Shown here: in pieces, positions 40,943 through 50,542 of the stretch | How the letters are laid out: every line of letters starts with the position of its first letter | How positions within the stretch are numbered: the stretch's first letter is position 1 | NCBI GenBank assembly: GCA_905201895.1 | Contig: CAJKPX010000002.1 | Location: forward strand, 1-64,000 | Source of the DNA: an uncultured Eubacteriales bacterium | GTDB lineage: Bacteria > Bacillota > Clostridia > Oscillospirales > CAG-272 | Reading direction: 5' to 3' | DNA length: 64,000 bases | Program-made: the position numbers and the translations under genes | Notes under the pieces: generated by a model | Told to the model about the DNA's origin: nothing | The model's input: the letters and a program-made list of their open reading frames with translations, nothing else | Database searches by the model: none

Positions 40943-42475
40943 TTATTCTTCGTCATCGGATTCAGCGGCACCGTTTGCAAACATGGGAACTGCTTTCTTC
41001 TTATGATAAGCAACAGTGAGACAGATTGAAACGGCAGAAGCAACAAGAGCGAGCGACGCAACAATCATAGTCAGCGAGCCTTCGCTGAAGATTGAGCCTG
41101 CCCCGTCCGGCTCACCGTTGGAATTGAGAAAGGTTACGGCGTCGGGATTATGAAAGGTAGCTCCTCCAAAGTCACAATCAACAAAGCTCAACCCTGCGTT
41201 GAAAATATTGAAAAAGAAGGTATCATCAAGATTCAACATAGGCTCGTTGTAGCTGAAGCGACAATTGATAAACGTGCTGCTAAATTCGCCTGCGCAGTTT
41301 CCGTAGAAAGCAAAAGAATGATTCTCGGTAAAATCAGAATCCTTTGCTTTCAATATCGTAGCGTCGGACTCTATCAGATACACTTGATAATTGTTGTTAA
41401 ATTTGCATTTCTCCATAGTAAGGTAGCTTGCTGTGGAGCTGATTATAGTAGTGTATTTCAGGGTGTTAGAAACAAAGTGGATTTCCGCCGCATCCCCATT
41501 CTCCAAAAACTGTGTCTCTTTCAGTGTAACCTTACTCCCTCTGGAGATATCCATGATCGAGTAGGCAACCCGGCGTGCAGTACCATCATCTGCCACATTC
41601 AAACCGTTACCAACCACCTTACAGCGATCCATAACCAGTGTGCCGTCGTTAACGTAAACAACCGCTCCGTGCGTGCTGCGTCCAATACCCTGATTGTCTT
41701 GGAATGTTACGTCGGTGAAATAAGCGCTCGCCTCATCAATATAAACACCACCGCCGTACACAGTAAGAGATGAACTGTAGGATGTATTACGAGAAACACT
41801 GCCGCCGTTCATAGTGAGAGTTGCTCCGTCGTAGACAGCAATACCGGCTCCGTCATCGTCTTCCACACAGTTACCGTCAACGTTTACGTTGTTAAGCGTT
41901 AGCTTTGAGCCGTCCTGCATATGGATACCGCCCGCGCCGTTACAGCTCCAGCCGCCGGTGATAGTCCCCATTTTAACACCGTTTGCGTCCTCACCGATCT
42001 GAATGATTGGATCACCGCTCTTGCCGCCATTGATGATCACGTCAGCGTTATCGTTAATGCAAATAACCTCTCCGTCATATTCATATTCCCGAAGTCCTCG
42101 GTTGATGGTGTGACCGTTCATATTGATGGTTATTCTTGTATCGCTGGGAACGTAGATGGTGCTGTATTGAAAGCCGTCCCCCCGGCTGCTGCCAAACTCG
42201 CCGTATTCGTTTGCATTCCAATCGGCAAGCAGATCAACCACGATGCGCTCATAGCCATTTTCATCCATATAACTATGATCTTCCGCATAATCGACAGCCA
42301 TCTCCCATCCGTCTTCAAAAGACCCGGACCCATCGAGCAGAACAGTCGAACGATTCTTTTTAAGACCGTAGATACGGATAACGTCATCTGATGAGACCGT
42401 TAGAGCAGACGTACCTATGCAAAGCGCGGTTCCCAAAATGCAAAGGAGCATCATGATTGCTATCGCTTTTTTCAT
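40943..42475 (-). CDS. Right-handed beta-helix surface protein 1
   Basis: The protein has 510 aa: signal peptide (cleavage after TSA, about residue 24), then repeating short strands with NGG, NNVNV and FxDN turns (about 110-440) that mark a right-handed parallel beta-helix. A hydrophobic anchor (about 465-490: LTMIVASLALVASAVSICLTV) and a short basic/acidic cytoplasmic tail follow. It is a paralog of the 501-aa protein at 58693-60198 over its whole length (both have MNGHTINRGL, VDLLADW, GAGIAVYDGA). Catalytic residues for pectate lyase were not seen; glycan binding or structural function is likely. RBS AAAGGG. Confidence 0.8.
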   Translation of the reverse strand: MKKAIAIMMLLCILGTALCIGTSALTVSSDDVIRIYGLKKNRSTVLLDGSGSFEDGWEMAVDYAEDHSYMDENGYERIVVDLLADWNANEYGEFGSSRGDGFQYSTIYVPSDTRITINMNGHTINRGLREYEYDGEVICINDNADVIINGGKSGDPIIQIGEDANGVKMGTITGGWSCNGAGGIHMQDGSKLTLNNVNVDGNCVEDDDGAGIAVYDGATLTMNGGSVSRNTSYSSSLTVYGGGVYIDEASAYFTDVTFQDNQGIGRSTHGAVVYVNDGTLVMDRCKVVGNGLNVADDGTARRVAYSIMDISRGSKVTLKETQFLENGDAAEIHFVSNTLKYTTIISSTASYLTMEKCKFNNNYQVYLIESDATILKAKDSDFTENHSFAFYGNCAGEFSSTFINCRFSYNEPMLNLDDTFFFNIFNAGLSFVDCDFGGATFHNPDAVTFLNSNGEPDGAGSIFSEGSLTMIVASLALVASAVSICLTVAYHKKKAVPMFANGAAESDDEE

Positions 42476-42518
42476 GTTCTTGCCCTTTCTTCTGATAATA
42501 TTTGATCGCTATGTAGTT

Positions 42519-42554
42519 ATTTTACCATGGTGGGCGTTACAAATGTGTTACAAA
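42519..42554 (-). promoter_or_regulatory. WalR-like box plus -10, promoter P2
   Basis: Minus-strand box TTTGTAACACATTTGTAACG (42554-42535), CCC, 7 bp and TAAAAT (42524-42519). Spacing is identical to P1. Drives beta-helix gene 1; the ATG is 43 bp downstream of the -10. Confidence 0.75.
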
Positions 42555-42599
42555 ATTTAGAAGATATAAATCCCATCAAAAATTTTGATTTTCCGAAGA

Positions 42600-42635
42600 T
42601 TTGTAACACATTTGTAACGCTTCATATGGTATTAT
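42600..42635 (+). promoter_or_regulatory. WalR-like box plus -10, promoter P3
   Basis: Plus-strand box TTTGTAACACATTTGTAACG (42600-42619), 3 bp (CTT), 7 bp and TATTAT (42630-42635). It is divergent from P2, with 45 bp between the two boxes. Drives the VTC-to-deacetylase operon. The 5' leader of about 120 nt contains a small hairpin (TTTGCGG 42660-42666 with 42678-42684). Confidence 0.75.
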
Positions 42636-42765
42636 ATAAGATGTTTACGTTTTTATCGCTTTGCGGTCGAGGATCTGCCGCAAAAAGCAATCCATATCAT
42701 GGAAATTTTGTTTTTGGAAACCCGGTTTCACAAATCATTCTTTGTTTTGAAGGGGGGAGATCAGA

Positions 42766-43461
42766 GTGCATCAAGTTTACCGAGAAGAAAAAAAGTTTTT
42801 GATCCATCTTGAGAAATTTCGAAAGCTTGCGCACCATTTGGAGCACTTTTTGATGGAAGACGAGCACAATGGCACTCTGGGATATCGTGTTCGATCACTT
42901 TATTTTGACACGATGTATGACAAAGACTATTTTGAAAAGCTGGACGGCGTGGAGATCAGACGAAAAATACGCTTGCGCATTTACAATCCGAAAGACGATT
43001 TTGCACTTTTGGAAATGAAACAAAAGCAGGGACAGTATCAGTTAAAGCGATCGCTGCGTATCACCCGTGACGATGCCGCTGCACTGATCGGCGGTAACTA
43101 CTCCCCCCTCTTGTGCTATCCGGATGATTTTGCTGCCGAATGCTATGCGCTGATGCAAATGCAGGTCTACCGACCGAAAACCGTTGTGGAATATAACCGT
43201 AGAGCCTTTATTGCAAAAGAAAATAAAGTCCGCATTACTTTTGATCATCAAATCGTTTCCACCGAGAGTGACACAAATCTTTTTGCTAATGATTTGAATA
43301 TGAATCCTGTGTTGGATCCCTTTGCAGTTGTGTTGGAGGTCAAGTTCAACGGCTTTTTGCCGGACTACATCAAGGACCTGCTCTCCGGCACCCAAAAGAG
43401 CGAGCTTTCCGTCAGTAAATATATGCTTGCCCGTCAAGCATCATACAAATACAACATTTGA
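42766..43461 (+). CDS. VTC-domain polyphosphate polymerase-like protein
   Basis: The protein has 231 aa with a GTG start at 42766, preceded by AGGGGGGAG. The tunnel residues of VTC domains are visible: R-x-R-S-L-Y-F-D-T near the start, RRKIRLRIY, LLEMKQKQ, VVEYNRRAF, RITFDHQI and LEVKFNG near the end, with SKYMLAR. In eukaryotes the domain makes polyphosphate from ATP. In bacteria it is often encoded with DUF4956 and CotH, as here, and the product is not firmly known. First gene of the operon. Confidence 0.85.
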   Translation: MHQVYREEKKFLIHLEKFRKLAHHLEHFLMEDEHNGTLGYRVRSLYFDTMYDKDYFEKLDGVEIRRKIRLRIYNPKDDFALLEMKQKQGQYQLKRSLRITRDDAAALIGGNYSPLLCYPDDFAAECYALMQMQVYRPKTVVEYNRRAFIAKENKVRITFDHQIVSTESDTNLFANDLNMNPVLDPFAVVLEVKFNGFLPDYIKDLLSGTQKSELSVSKYMLARQASYKYNI

Positions 43462-43479
43462 CAAGGAGATTGAAGCAAT

Positions 43480-44157
43480 ATGAAAGACAAGTTTTTAGAG
43501 CTGTTTTCCGGACAAAACAATTTGACGTGGCAGGTCATTTTGATGAATATCCTGTTTTCGGCTTTCCTGGGCACCGTCATCTATTTATCCTACTACTTAA
43601 CGCACAGAGGAACGATTTACAGCAAGAAATTCAACGTTTCTCTCGTAGTGCTGACCGTCCTTACCGGAACCGTTATGACAGTCATCGGCAACAATCTGGC
43701 GCTCTCGCTTGGCATGGTCGGTGCACTCTCGATCGTGCGTTTCCGCACGGCAATCAAGGATGCACGCGATACCATGTACATCTTCTGGGCGATTATTGTT
43801 GGCATCTGCTGCGGTGTAAGTGATTTTTTGGTTTCCTCTATCGGAAGCACCGTTGTATTTCTGGTATTGTTCATTTTTCATTCAATCAAAAATGACAAGC
43901 GAATGCTCTTGATCATTCGCGCAAAGCGCGAGCTTCAGGAACCGATACAATCAGCTGTTTTTAATCTGTTTGATCGCAAAGCTGTTTTGCGTGTTCGCAA
44001 CACAACGCGCGAGCGTGTGGAAATGATCTATGAGATTTCCTCCGAGATATTGGAACGCGCCGAGCGTGGAAAGCACGGTGTTTGCGACAAGATCTACGAG
44101 CTGGGCGAAATTGAATACGTGAACATCGTCATGCAAAATGACGAAATTTCAGGGTGA
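43480..44157 (+). CDS. DUF4956 membrane protein
   Basis: The protein has 225 aa with three or four membrane helices in the first half and a cytoplasmic C-terminal part of about 90 residues. GALSIVRFRTAIKDARDTMYIFWAI is the family hallmark (quoted in part: SIVRFRTAIKD). It is regularly found beside VTC and CotH genes and is presumed to be their membrane partner. It lies 18 bp after the VTC gene. Confidence 0.85.
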   Translation: MKDKFLELFSGQNNLTWQVILMNILFSAFLGTVIYLSYYLTHRGTIYSKKFNVSLVVLTVLTGTVMTVIGNNLALSLGMVGALSIVRFRTAIKDARDTMYIFWAIIVGICCGVSDFLVSSIGSTVVFLVLFIFHSIKNDKRMLLIIRAKRELQEPIQSAVFNLFDRKAVLRVRNTTRERVEMIYEISSEILERAERGKHGVCDKIYELGEIEYVNIVMQNDEISG

Positions 44158-44161
44158 CCGA

Positions 44162-45646
44162 ATGAAATACCGAATTTTATGGTTCGTTGTAGCAATATCA
44201 CTGTGTTTATCAATCGTTGGAGCCTACGCAATAACCCAACTGCCTGACATTGAAAAAGGTCAACGCTATCATCAGCACCTGGAAGCTGCAAAAAAACCAA
44301 GCTGCGAACATACCGACGGCAGCTTTTGCACACATCTTCCGTTGATCGAAATCAATACGGGCGGCGTTGAAATTCCCGGCAAATTTTATTTGGATGAAAA
44401 CGGCGAGGAACAGTCAACTCTATCCGAAACCGGGGAAACCTACGTCATGGCAAATGTGAATATCTTTGACCATCCAACCCAGAACAACCATCTGACAGAC
44501 GAGGCGGGCGATACGGGGACCGTGCGGATCAAGGTGCGCGGAAACACATCCCGTTATCATGATAAGCTCGGATATTTGCTGACATTCGTCAACGAGCTGG
44601 GGGAAAATGAATCCCATGCCGTAATGGGTATGGACGCACATCACGAGTGGACCTTGCACGGACCTTTTCTCGACCAAACGCTCATTCGCAACTATATGTG
44701 GTACAATATTTCCGGCGAGATTATGGACTACGCTCCAAACGTCCGCTTTTGCGAGGCTTTTCTCAACGGTGAATATATCGGAGTCTATGTAATGGTTGAA
44801 ACCATTACGGCGGGACAAGTTGAAAATTCTCGATTGAATCTGTCGATCAAGAAAAAGGACCACACCTTTACGGGCTATTGCATCCGTATGGATCGCGGAA
44901 GCTCCGAGCTTAAAAATCTTGACGTTTTTTCCATCTACACCCTTCGGCACAAACAAAAAATCGACACCGTTTACCCCGGCACATCAAACATTACCCCTGA
45001 AATCAAGAGTCAGATCGAGCAGGATTTTTCCCACTTTGAGCGTATTCTTTATTCCTTCGATTACAAGAATGATCGCTACGGATACTCCAATTTTATTGAC
45101 GTACAGTCCTTCGTGGACTATTTTGTAATCAATGAATTCACCTCAAACTACGATGCGGGCTGGCTTTCCACCTACGTTTATAAGGATGTGGACGGTTTGT
45201 TCCGCCTTTGCGTTTGGGATTTCAACTCCGCCTGTGACAATTACAAAGATGCGGGCATCAATCCGCGCATCTTCGACATGAACCTTCAGCCCTGGTATGT
45301 CATGCTGACAAAATGCCCCGACTTCACAGGAAAAATCATTGACCGCTATCAAGAGCTCCGCCAAACGTATTTAAGCGAAGCCTATCTCAATCGGTATATC
45401 GACGAAACCGTTGCCTTTCTGGGGGACGCCATTGATCGCAATTTTGAAAAATGGGGCTATACCTTTGAGCAGGAAAACGGGTTGCTTTATCCCTTGGATA
45501 GGAGTCCTCAATCTTATGAAGAAGCATTGGAGCTTATGCGTTCCTATATTCATGTCCGCGGTGAATGGATGGATGAAAACATTGAAAGTCTGATGCAATT
45601 CGCAAGTGAATCCAAAAACAAAAAGAACAATGAATCGAGGCGTTGA
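44162..45646 (+). CDS. CotH-family protein kinase, membrane-anchored
   Basis: The protein has 494 aa from ATG 44162 (site AGGGTGA); an in-frame ATG at 44138 overlaps DUF4956. It has an N-terminal membrane anchor and external domain. The CotH fold is shown by VRIKVRGNTSRYHDKL, the GVYVMVETI strand, IRMDRGSSELK and the C-terminal FVINEFTSNYDAGWLSTYVYKD followed by the metal-binding WDFNSACDN. CotH kinases phosphorylate Ser in secreted proteins, such as spore-coat CotB and CotG. In this operon a secreted or surface protein, for example a beta-helix paralog, could be the target. Confidence 0.85.
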   Translation: MKYRILWFVVAISLCLSIVGAYAITQLPDIEKGQRYHQHLEAAKKPSCEHTDGSFCTHLPLIEINTGGVEIPGKFYLDENGEEQSTLSETGETYVMANVNIFDHPTQNNHLTDEAGDTGTVRIKVRGNTSRYHDKLGYLLTFVNELGENESHAVMGMDAHHEWTLHGPFLDQTLIRNYMWYNISGEIMDYAPNVRFCEAFLNGEYIGVYVMVETITAGQVENSRLNLSIKKKDHTFTGYCIRMDRGSSELKNLDVFSIYTLRHKQKIDTVYPGTSNITPEIKSQIEQDFSHFERILYSFDYKNDRYGYSNFIDVQSFVDYFVINEFTSNYDAGWLSTYVYKDVDGLFRLCVWDFNSACDNYKDAGINPRIFDMNLQPWYVMLTKCPDFTGKIIDRYQELRQTYLSEAYLNRYIDETVAFLGDAIDRNFEKWGYTFEQENGLLYPLDRSPQSYEEALELMRSYIHVRGEWMDENIESLMQFASESKNKKNNESRR

Positions 45647-45652
45647 TTTGAG

Positions 45653-47821
45653 ATGAAGAAATATCTGATAATTGTCGCCGCATTGCTGGCACTTGTTCTG
45701 CTTGGAGACGCGCTCTATTACCGCTTGGGTGTTTATATCCCACCCTTCTCTGATGAACCCATCAACGTGGTTTCCAAAATTGAAAACGGACAGATCACCA
45801 TCTCCAAAGAGGATGGCTCCTATGAGGTCATGGAGATCAAAGGCGTGAACATGGGATCGGGCGTTCCCGGATATTGGTCCACCGAATTTCACATCAACAA
45901 GGAAACCTATCTCCGTTGGTTCGCCATGATTCAGGATATGGGCGCAAACGTAATCCGTATCTATACGATTTTGTCAGAGGATTTTTACAACGCCTTTTAT
46001 GAATATAACCGCGGTCGGGAGCAGCCACTGTATCTGATCCAAGGCGTTTGGGTCAATGACTATGTATTAAACTCTCACCATAACATATATGACGATGCTT
46101 TTTTTGAAAGCTTTTATTCACATTGCAAAACAGCGGTAGATGTGATACACGGACAAAAAAAGATATTTAAGAACCAACTGCATAGTGCAGGCTACGGATC
46201 GTATCTACACGATGTTTCGGATTGGGTGCTGGGATATATTTGGGGCGTTGAATGGGAGGATTTGACGGTCGCGTATTCCAATGATTATTATCTCCACCAA
46301 CCCGAATATAATTTCTATCAGGGACAATACCTTTCCTCGTCGGAGGATGCCACCCCCTTCGAGGTCATGTTGACCATGGTCGGTGACCGCACACTGGAGT
46401 ACGAAACCAAGCGTTACCGCGAGCAACGTGTGTTTGCCTTCTCCAACTGGGTTACCACGGACCCATTCGAATATCCAAAGGAAATCGCCTTTCGATTTTC
46501 AAAGTGTGCACGCGTTGACACGGAGAACATTGTGTGTTCAGAGAAGGTTTTATCGGGGCAATTTGCGTCCTATCACGTATATCCATATTACCCTGACTAT
46601 CTGAACGCTTTTACAGATGCGCAATGGACAAAGCTCGGCATTGGCGACCGCTCCCTCTACACAACTGATGACGGACGTATCAATACCTATCTTGCCTATC
46701 TACAGCTTTTGAACAACCATCACGAAATGCCGGTTCTGATCTCGGAGTTTGGCGTTTCCACCGGACGCGGCATTGCACAGGTTGACCAGAACACCAACCG
46801 AAATCAAGGTCATATGTCCGAGCAAGAGCAGGGCGAAGCCCTGGTATCCTGTTATCAGGATATTATCAAAAGCGGCAGCATTGGCGGGTGTGCCTTTATT
46901 TGGCAGGATGAATGGTTTAAGCGCACTTGGAACACAATGTATTCGGTGGATCTGGAGCGAACGCCTTATTGGTCAGATTATCAGACTAACGAGCAGTATT
47001 TCGGGTTGCTTTCCTTTGACCCCGGCACAAATCAAAGTATTTGCTATGTAGACGGTGACATTTCCGAGTGGGATGTGAATGACATCGTTGCACAAAACGA
47101 GGATGGAAGCTCGCTTTCTATGAAATACGATGAGCGCTTCGTTTATTTGATGGTACGGAAAAACGGCTTTTCTATTGATGCCGAAAAGCTCTATATCCCC
47201 ATTGATACAACACAAAAAACGGGAAGCAACTATGTATCCGGTGAGAATATTAAATTCAACCGTGCCGCAGATTTTCTGTTGATCCTGGACGGAAAGGAAA
47301 ACAGTCGGTTGTTGGTTCAGGAACGCTATGAGGCATTGCGTGCCAACTATTCAGTCGACGTGTACGGCTTTAATACCTACTTTACAGAAAATATACCCGA
47401 AAAGGATTCCCCCATTTTCCGTGATATCTATCTGGCGCTTCAGCTTGCATCTGCCAACGGAACCCAAAGCAGCATCTATCATACGGGGCTGTTGACATAT
47501 GGAAATGCCAATCCATCCTCCAATGATTTCAACTCTCTTGCCGATTTTATGGCAGGAGATGGCTTTGTTGAAATCAAGCTGCCTTGGCAGCTGCTTAATT
47601 TTATGGACCCCTCGCGCATGATGATCCACGACGATTATTACGAACATTACGGTGTGGAAGGCATTGCGCTTGATCGCATCTATGTAGGCATAGGAAATGG
47701 AACCGAAGCACGCATTGAGATGCAACCCAAAAAGATGAAGGGCTGGGACACTAAGGTGACCTACCATGAACGCCTCAAGGAATCCTACTACATTTTACAG
47801 TCCTTCTGGAAACAGGACTAA
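45653..47821 (+). CDS. Glycoside-hydrolase-like TIM-barrel protein with C-terminal beta domain
   Basis: The protein has 722 aa. An N-terminal anchor (residues 4-26) is followed by a TIM-barrel domain (about 60-420): MGANVIRIYTILSEDFY, GYIWGVEWED (Glu near 199, possible acid/base) and VLISEFGVST (Glu near 364, possible nucleophile). This layout fits clan GH-A enzymes, but no family is assigned. The C-terminal half (about 450-710) has a sandwich pattern (VDGDISEWDVND, FVYLMVRKNGF) like carbohydrate-binding domains. It should act outside the membrane on the polysaccharide made by the operon. Confidence 0.75.
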   Translation: MKKYLIIVAALLALVLLGDALYYRLGVYIPPFSDEPINVVSKIENGQITISKEDGSYEVMEIKGVNMGSGVPGYWSTEFHINKETYLRWFAMIQDMGANVIRIYTILSEDFYNAFYEYNRGREQPLYLIQGVWVNDYVLNSHHNIYDDAFFESFYSHCKTAVDVIHGQKKIFKNQLHSAGYGSYLHDVSDWVLGYIWGVEWEDLTVAYSNDYYLHQPEYNFYQGQYLSSSEDATPFEVMLTMVGDRTLEYETKRYREQRVFAFSNWVTTDPFEYPKEIAFRFSKCARVDTENIVCSEKVLSGQFASYHVYPYYPDYLNAFTDAQWTKLGIGDRSLYTTDDGRINTYLAYLQLLNNHHEMPVLISEFGVSTGRGIAQVDQNTNRNQGHMSEQEQGEALVSCYQDIIKSGSIGGCAFIWQDEWFKRTWNTMYSVDLERTPYWSDYQTNEQYFGLLSFDPGTNQSICYVDGDISEWDVNDIVAQNEDGSSLSMKYDERFVYLMVRKNGFSIDAEKLYIPIDTTQKTGSNYVSGENIKFNRAADFLLILDGKENSRLLVQERYEALRANYSVDVYGFNTYFTENIPEKDSPIFRDIYLALQLASANGTQSSIYHTGLLTYGNANPSSNDFNSLADFMAGDGFVEIKLPWQLLNFMDPSRMMIHDDYYEHYGVEGIALDRIYVGIGNGTEARIEMQPKKMKGWDTKVTYHERLKESYYILQSFWKQD

Positions 47822-47846
47822 AAAGTTTTTTAGGAAAGGAGCTTTT

Positions 47847-49112
47847 ATGATTGAAACACTGTTATGGATCTATATTGTGGTCTGTCTTTCGCTGATACTT
47901 TTTCAGTGCTTGTTTATTGCAATCACCGCAATACGTTCCCATCTTAATGACCGCATCACACAACGCAGAATGAAAGAGATCATTCAAGAGATGGAACATA
48001 TTTCGATCAATAAGCCCGTTTCTGATGAGCATCAAATATTCCTGGGACGTTACCTGCTGACCGCCCCCTCTCTTTACTGCTACGAGACAGCGTTGAGACA
48101 TATATGGAGCATGATTGAAAACGGAACATTCTCCCTGCGCGATCCAAACGAGATTACAAAGGTAATCATACACATTCGTCATCGTGCGCGCAAGGGTGAG
48201 GAGTTTTCAAAGGGACACTCCAAAATTCGAATGCTCTTGCGCCCCAAAAAGAAGCTGATCCAACCGCTTCCTCGCGATATGGCAGAACAGTATTTTAACG
48301 AATACATTCGTCAAACCGCGCCCACCATTGTTTCGCTAACCTCGTCATATCGCAAGAAGGATAACATTGTCCACACATTTTACATCTTCACACTCAAAAA
48401 ATACGGGTATTTGAGACATTTTCATTCGTCGGAGCTGGTAGCAAATCTGCAGGATTTACTGGATCGAGGAGATTCGATCTGTGCAGAGGGCGTATTGCTG
48501 GCAGTCTATCAAATCGGAGATCCACAGGTCACATTGGAGGTGTTGCAGCAGGTAGACAAGGCAGAACGCTTTACGCATCCCAAAATCATCAGCGACGGCT
48601 TGCTGTCCTTTTCCGGAAACACGCAAGAGCTGCAGCTCTTGCTCCTGGATCACCTCCTCAGCTTCTCTGAACAAATGCAGGTCAATCTTCTCAACTATTT
48701 GCGCTTTTCCGGCGGTGAACACTGTGAGCGGATACTGCAGCTGCTTCAAAGTGAGGAGACCTGCGATGAAACGCGCTTCTCTTGTATTCGCTATCTTGGC
48801 AAGCATCCATACGAGCCTGCATTCGATCTGATTGCGCGCTTTGCGTCGGGAGAGTCGGGGCGGCGAATTGAATACGCCATTGTAGCACTCTCTGTTTTGC
48901 GATATTATCCTCACCCTCGCACAACCGAAATTCTTTGTGCCCAGATCAACAGCTCCAATTGGTTTGTCCGTTATAACGCAACCGAGAGCCTTGAATACCT
49001 CGGGCTCGAATATCAGGATCTGATTGATATTTTTGACGGTGGCGACCGCTTTGCCAGAGATATGCTGCAATATCAATTTGATCAAAGATACATTCTGGAT
49101 AAGGAAGTGTAA
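47847..49112 (+). CDS. Membrane-anchored HEAT-repeat protein
   Basis: The protein has 421 aa from ATG 47847 (GGAAAGGAG site; an upstream in-frame ATG at 47766 lies in the preceding gene). Residues 5-30 form a transmembrane segment; the rest is cytoplasmic and helical with HEAT/armadillo-like repeats (EGVLLAVYQIGDPQVTLEVLQQ, VRYNATESLEYLGL). Such proteins are common before GT2 genes in exopolysaccharide loci and may act as scaffold. Confidence 0.75.
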   Translation: MIETLLWIYIVVCLSLILFQCLFIAITAIRSHLNDRITQRRMKEIIQEMEHISINKPVSDEHQIFLGRYLLTAPSLYCYETALRHIWSMIENGTFSLRDPNEITKVIIHIRHRARKGEEFSKGHSKIRMLLRPKKKLIQPLPRDMAEQYFNEYIRQTAPTIVSLTSSYRKKDNIVHTFYIFTLKKYGYLRHFHSSELVANLQDLLDRGDSICAEGVLLAVYQIGDPQVTLEVLQQVDKAERFTHPKIISDGLLSFSGNTQELQLLLLDHLLSFSEQMQVNLLNYLRFSGGEHCERILQLLQSEETCDETRFSCIRYLGKHPYEPAFDLIARFASGESGRRIEYAIVALSVLRYYPHPRTTEILCAQINSSNWFVRYNATESLEYLGLEYQDLIDIFDGGDRFARDMLQYQFDQRYILDKEV

Positions 49113-49114
49113 AG

Positions 49115-50530
49115 ATGAAATATGATTTTATCAAGGCCGTCTCGGAATTTCTCAAAGGAATCACGTTCGGCTACGGTACGTATCTGATCCTGTATTCCAC
49201 CTTTCTGTTTGTTTCGGTCCTTGTTGGTGCACTGGTCCTGTATTACCGCAACAAGCGCACGCGCTACCAAAATATAGTCGATCACGAATATCAGATCCCC
49301 GTCACCATCGTTGTACCTGCCTATAATGAGGAGGTTACGGTTGTGGAAACCGTAAAGTCTCTGCTTTCACTCGAATACCATGCCTATGAAATTATCGTGG
49401 TTGACGACGGTTCCAAGGACAACACCTCCGCTGTACTGCGAAAAGCATTTGACATGCACCCCGTCCGCCGTCCGATCAGGCGACAGGTTCCTTGCAAGGA
49501 CGTTGAAACTATATACGAATGCTTTACCGAAAAGGTCCCTCTTGTACTGATCCGTAAGGTAAACGGCGGAAAAGCCGATGCCTTGAACATGGGAATCAAC
49601 GCAGCGCGCTTTCCCTATTTTATCTGTATGGATGCCGATTCCGTTTTGCAAGCAGATTCCCTGATCCGAATCACTCGCCCCATTCTGGAAAACGATGATA
49701 TTGTTGCGGTTGGCGGTGTCGTGCGTCCGTGTAATGACGTTGAATTAGAGGGCGGACGCGTCAAGCACTATCAACTACCAAAAAATCTGATCGCCTGTAT
49801 GCAGGTGGTGGAGTATGATCGCTCTTTTTTAGCTACTCGAATTCTGTTTGACAGCTTTAACGGATCGCTGATCATTTCGGGTGCGTTCGGTTTATTCAAA
49901 AAAGAAACCGTGATTGCAGTGGGTGGCTATGACAGCAAGACGATGGGGGAAGATATGGAGCTTGTTGTTGATCTTCACAAATATTGTGCCGCAAACAAAA
50001 AGCCATATGCGATCAAATACGCCACCGACGCAATCTGTTGGACACAGGCCCCCGAGCGACTGAAGGACCTTTGCAAGCAACGAAAGCGCTGGCATTTGGG
50101 ACTTTTTCAAACGCTCATGAAGCACCGCTCTATGGCAACCGACTTTCGAAGCGGCCCCGTCAGCTTTATTTCCTATGCCTATTTCTTTATCTATGAATTC
50201 TTATCCCCGTTTATTGAATTTTTCGGATTGATCGTCACCGTTCTCTCGGTGATCTCCGGTCTGATAAATTTCAAATTCTTTCTGTTGTTTACTGCAATCT
50301 ACGCGTTGTTTGGCGCGACATTGACACTAACCTCCTTTTTTGCAAGATCACAAACCTCCGAAATCAAGCTGAGCCTGCGCGATATTGGAAAGGCGGTTTT
50401 GATGTGTCTGTTAGAAATTGCTTTTATGCACAACATCATGACCTACGTCCGCGCGACCGCCTTCATCGGCTACCGTAAGAAAAAGCTGCAATGGGGACGC
50501 ATCGAGCGAAAGAAAATCAATTCCAAGTAG
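49115..50530 (+). CDS. Family-2 glycosyltransferase (polysaccharide synthase)
   Basis: The protein has 471 aa: an N-terminal transmembrane helix, a GT-A catalytic domain (about 55-300) and three C-terminal helices (about 335-430). The processive-synthase set is present: DDGSKDN, DADS, the GEDME loop and QRKRWHLG (QxxRW). It should polymerise a sugar from a UDP-sugar and export it, as in BcsA, PgaC or HasA. It lies 2 bp after the HEAT gene. The downstream EAL protein suggests c-di-GMP control. Confidence 0.88.
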   Translation: MKYDFIKAVSEFLKGITFGYGTYLILYSTFLFVSVLVGALVLYYRNKRTRYQNIVDHEYQIPVTIVVPAYNEEVTVVETVKSLLSLEYHAYEIIVVDDGSKDNTSAVLRKAFDMHPVRRPIRRQVPCKDVETIYECFTEKVPLVLIRKVNGGKADALNMGINAARFPYFICMDADSVLQADSLIRITRPILENDDIVAVGGVVRPCNDVELEGGRVKHYQLPKNLIACMQVVEYDRSFLATRILFDSFNGSLIISGAFGLFKKETVIAVGGYDSKTMGEDMELVVDLHKYCAANKKPYAIKYATDAICWTQAPERLKDLCKQRKRWHLGLFQTLMKHRSMATDFRSGPVSFISYAYFFIYEFLSPFIEFFGLIVTVLSVISGLINFKFFLLFTAIYALFGATLTLTSFFARSQTSEIKLSLRDIGKAVLMCLLEIAFMHNIMTYVRATAFIGYRKKKLQWGRIERKKINSK

Positions 50531-50542
50531 AGTGGAGGAAAT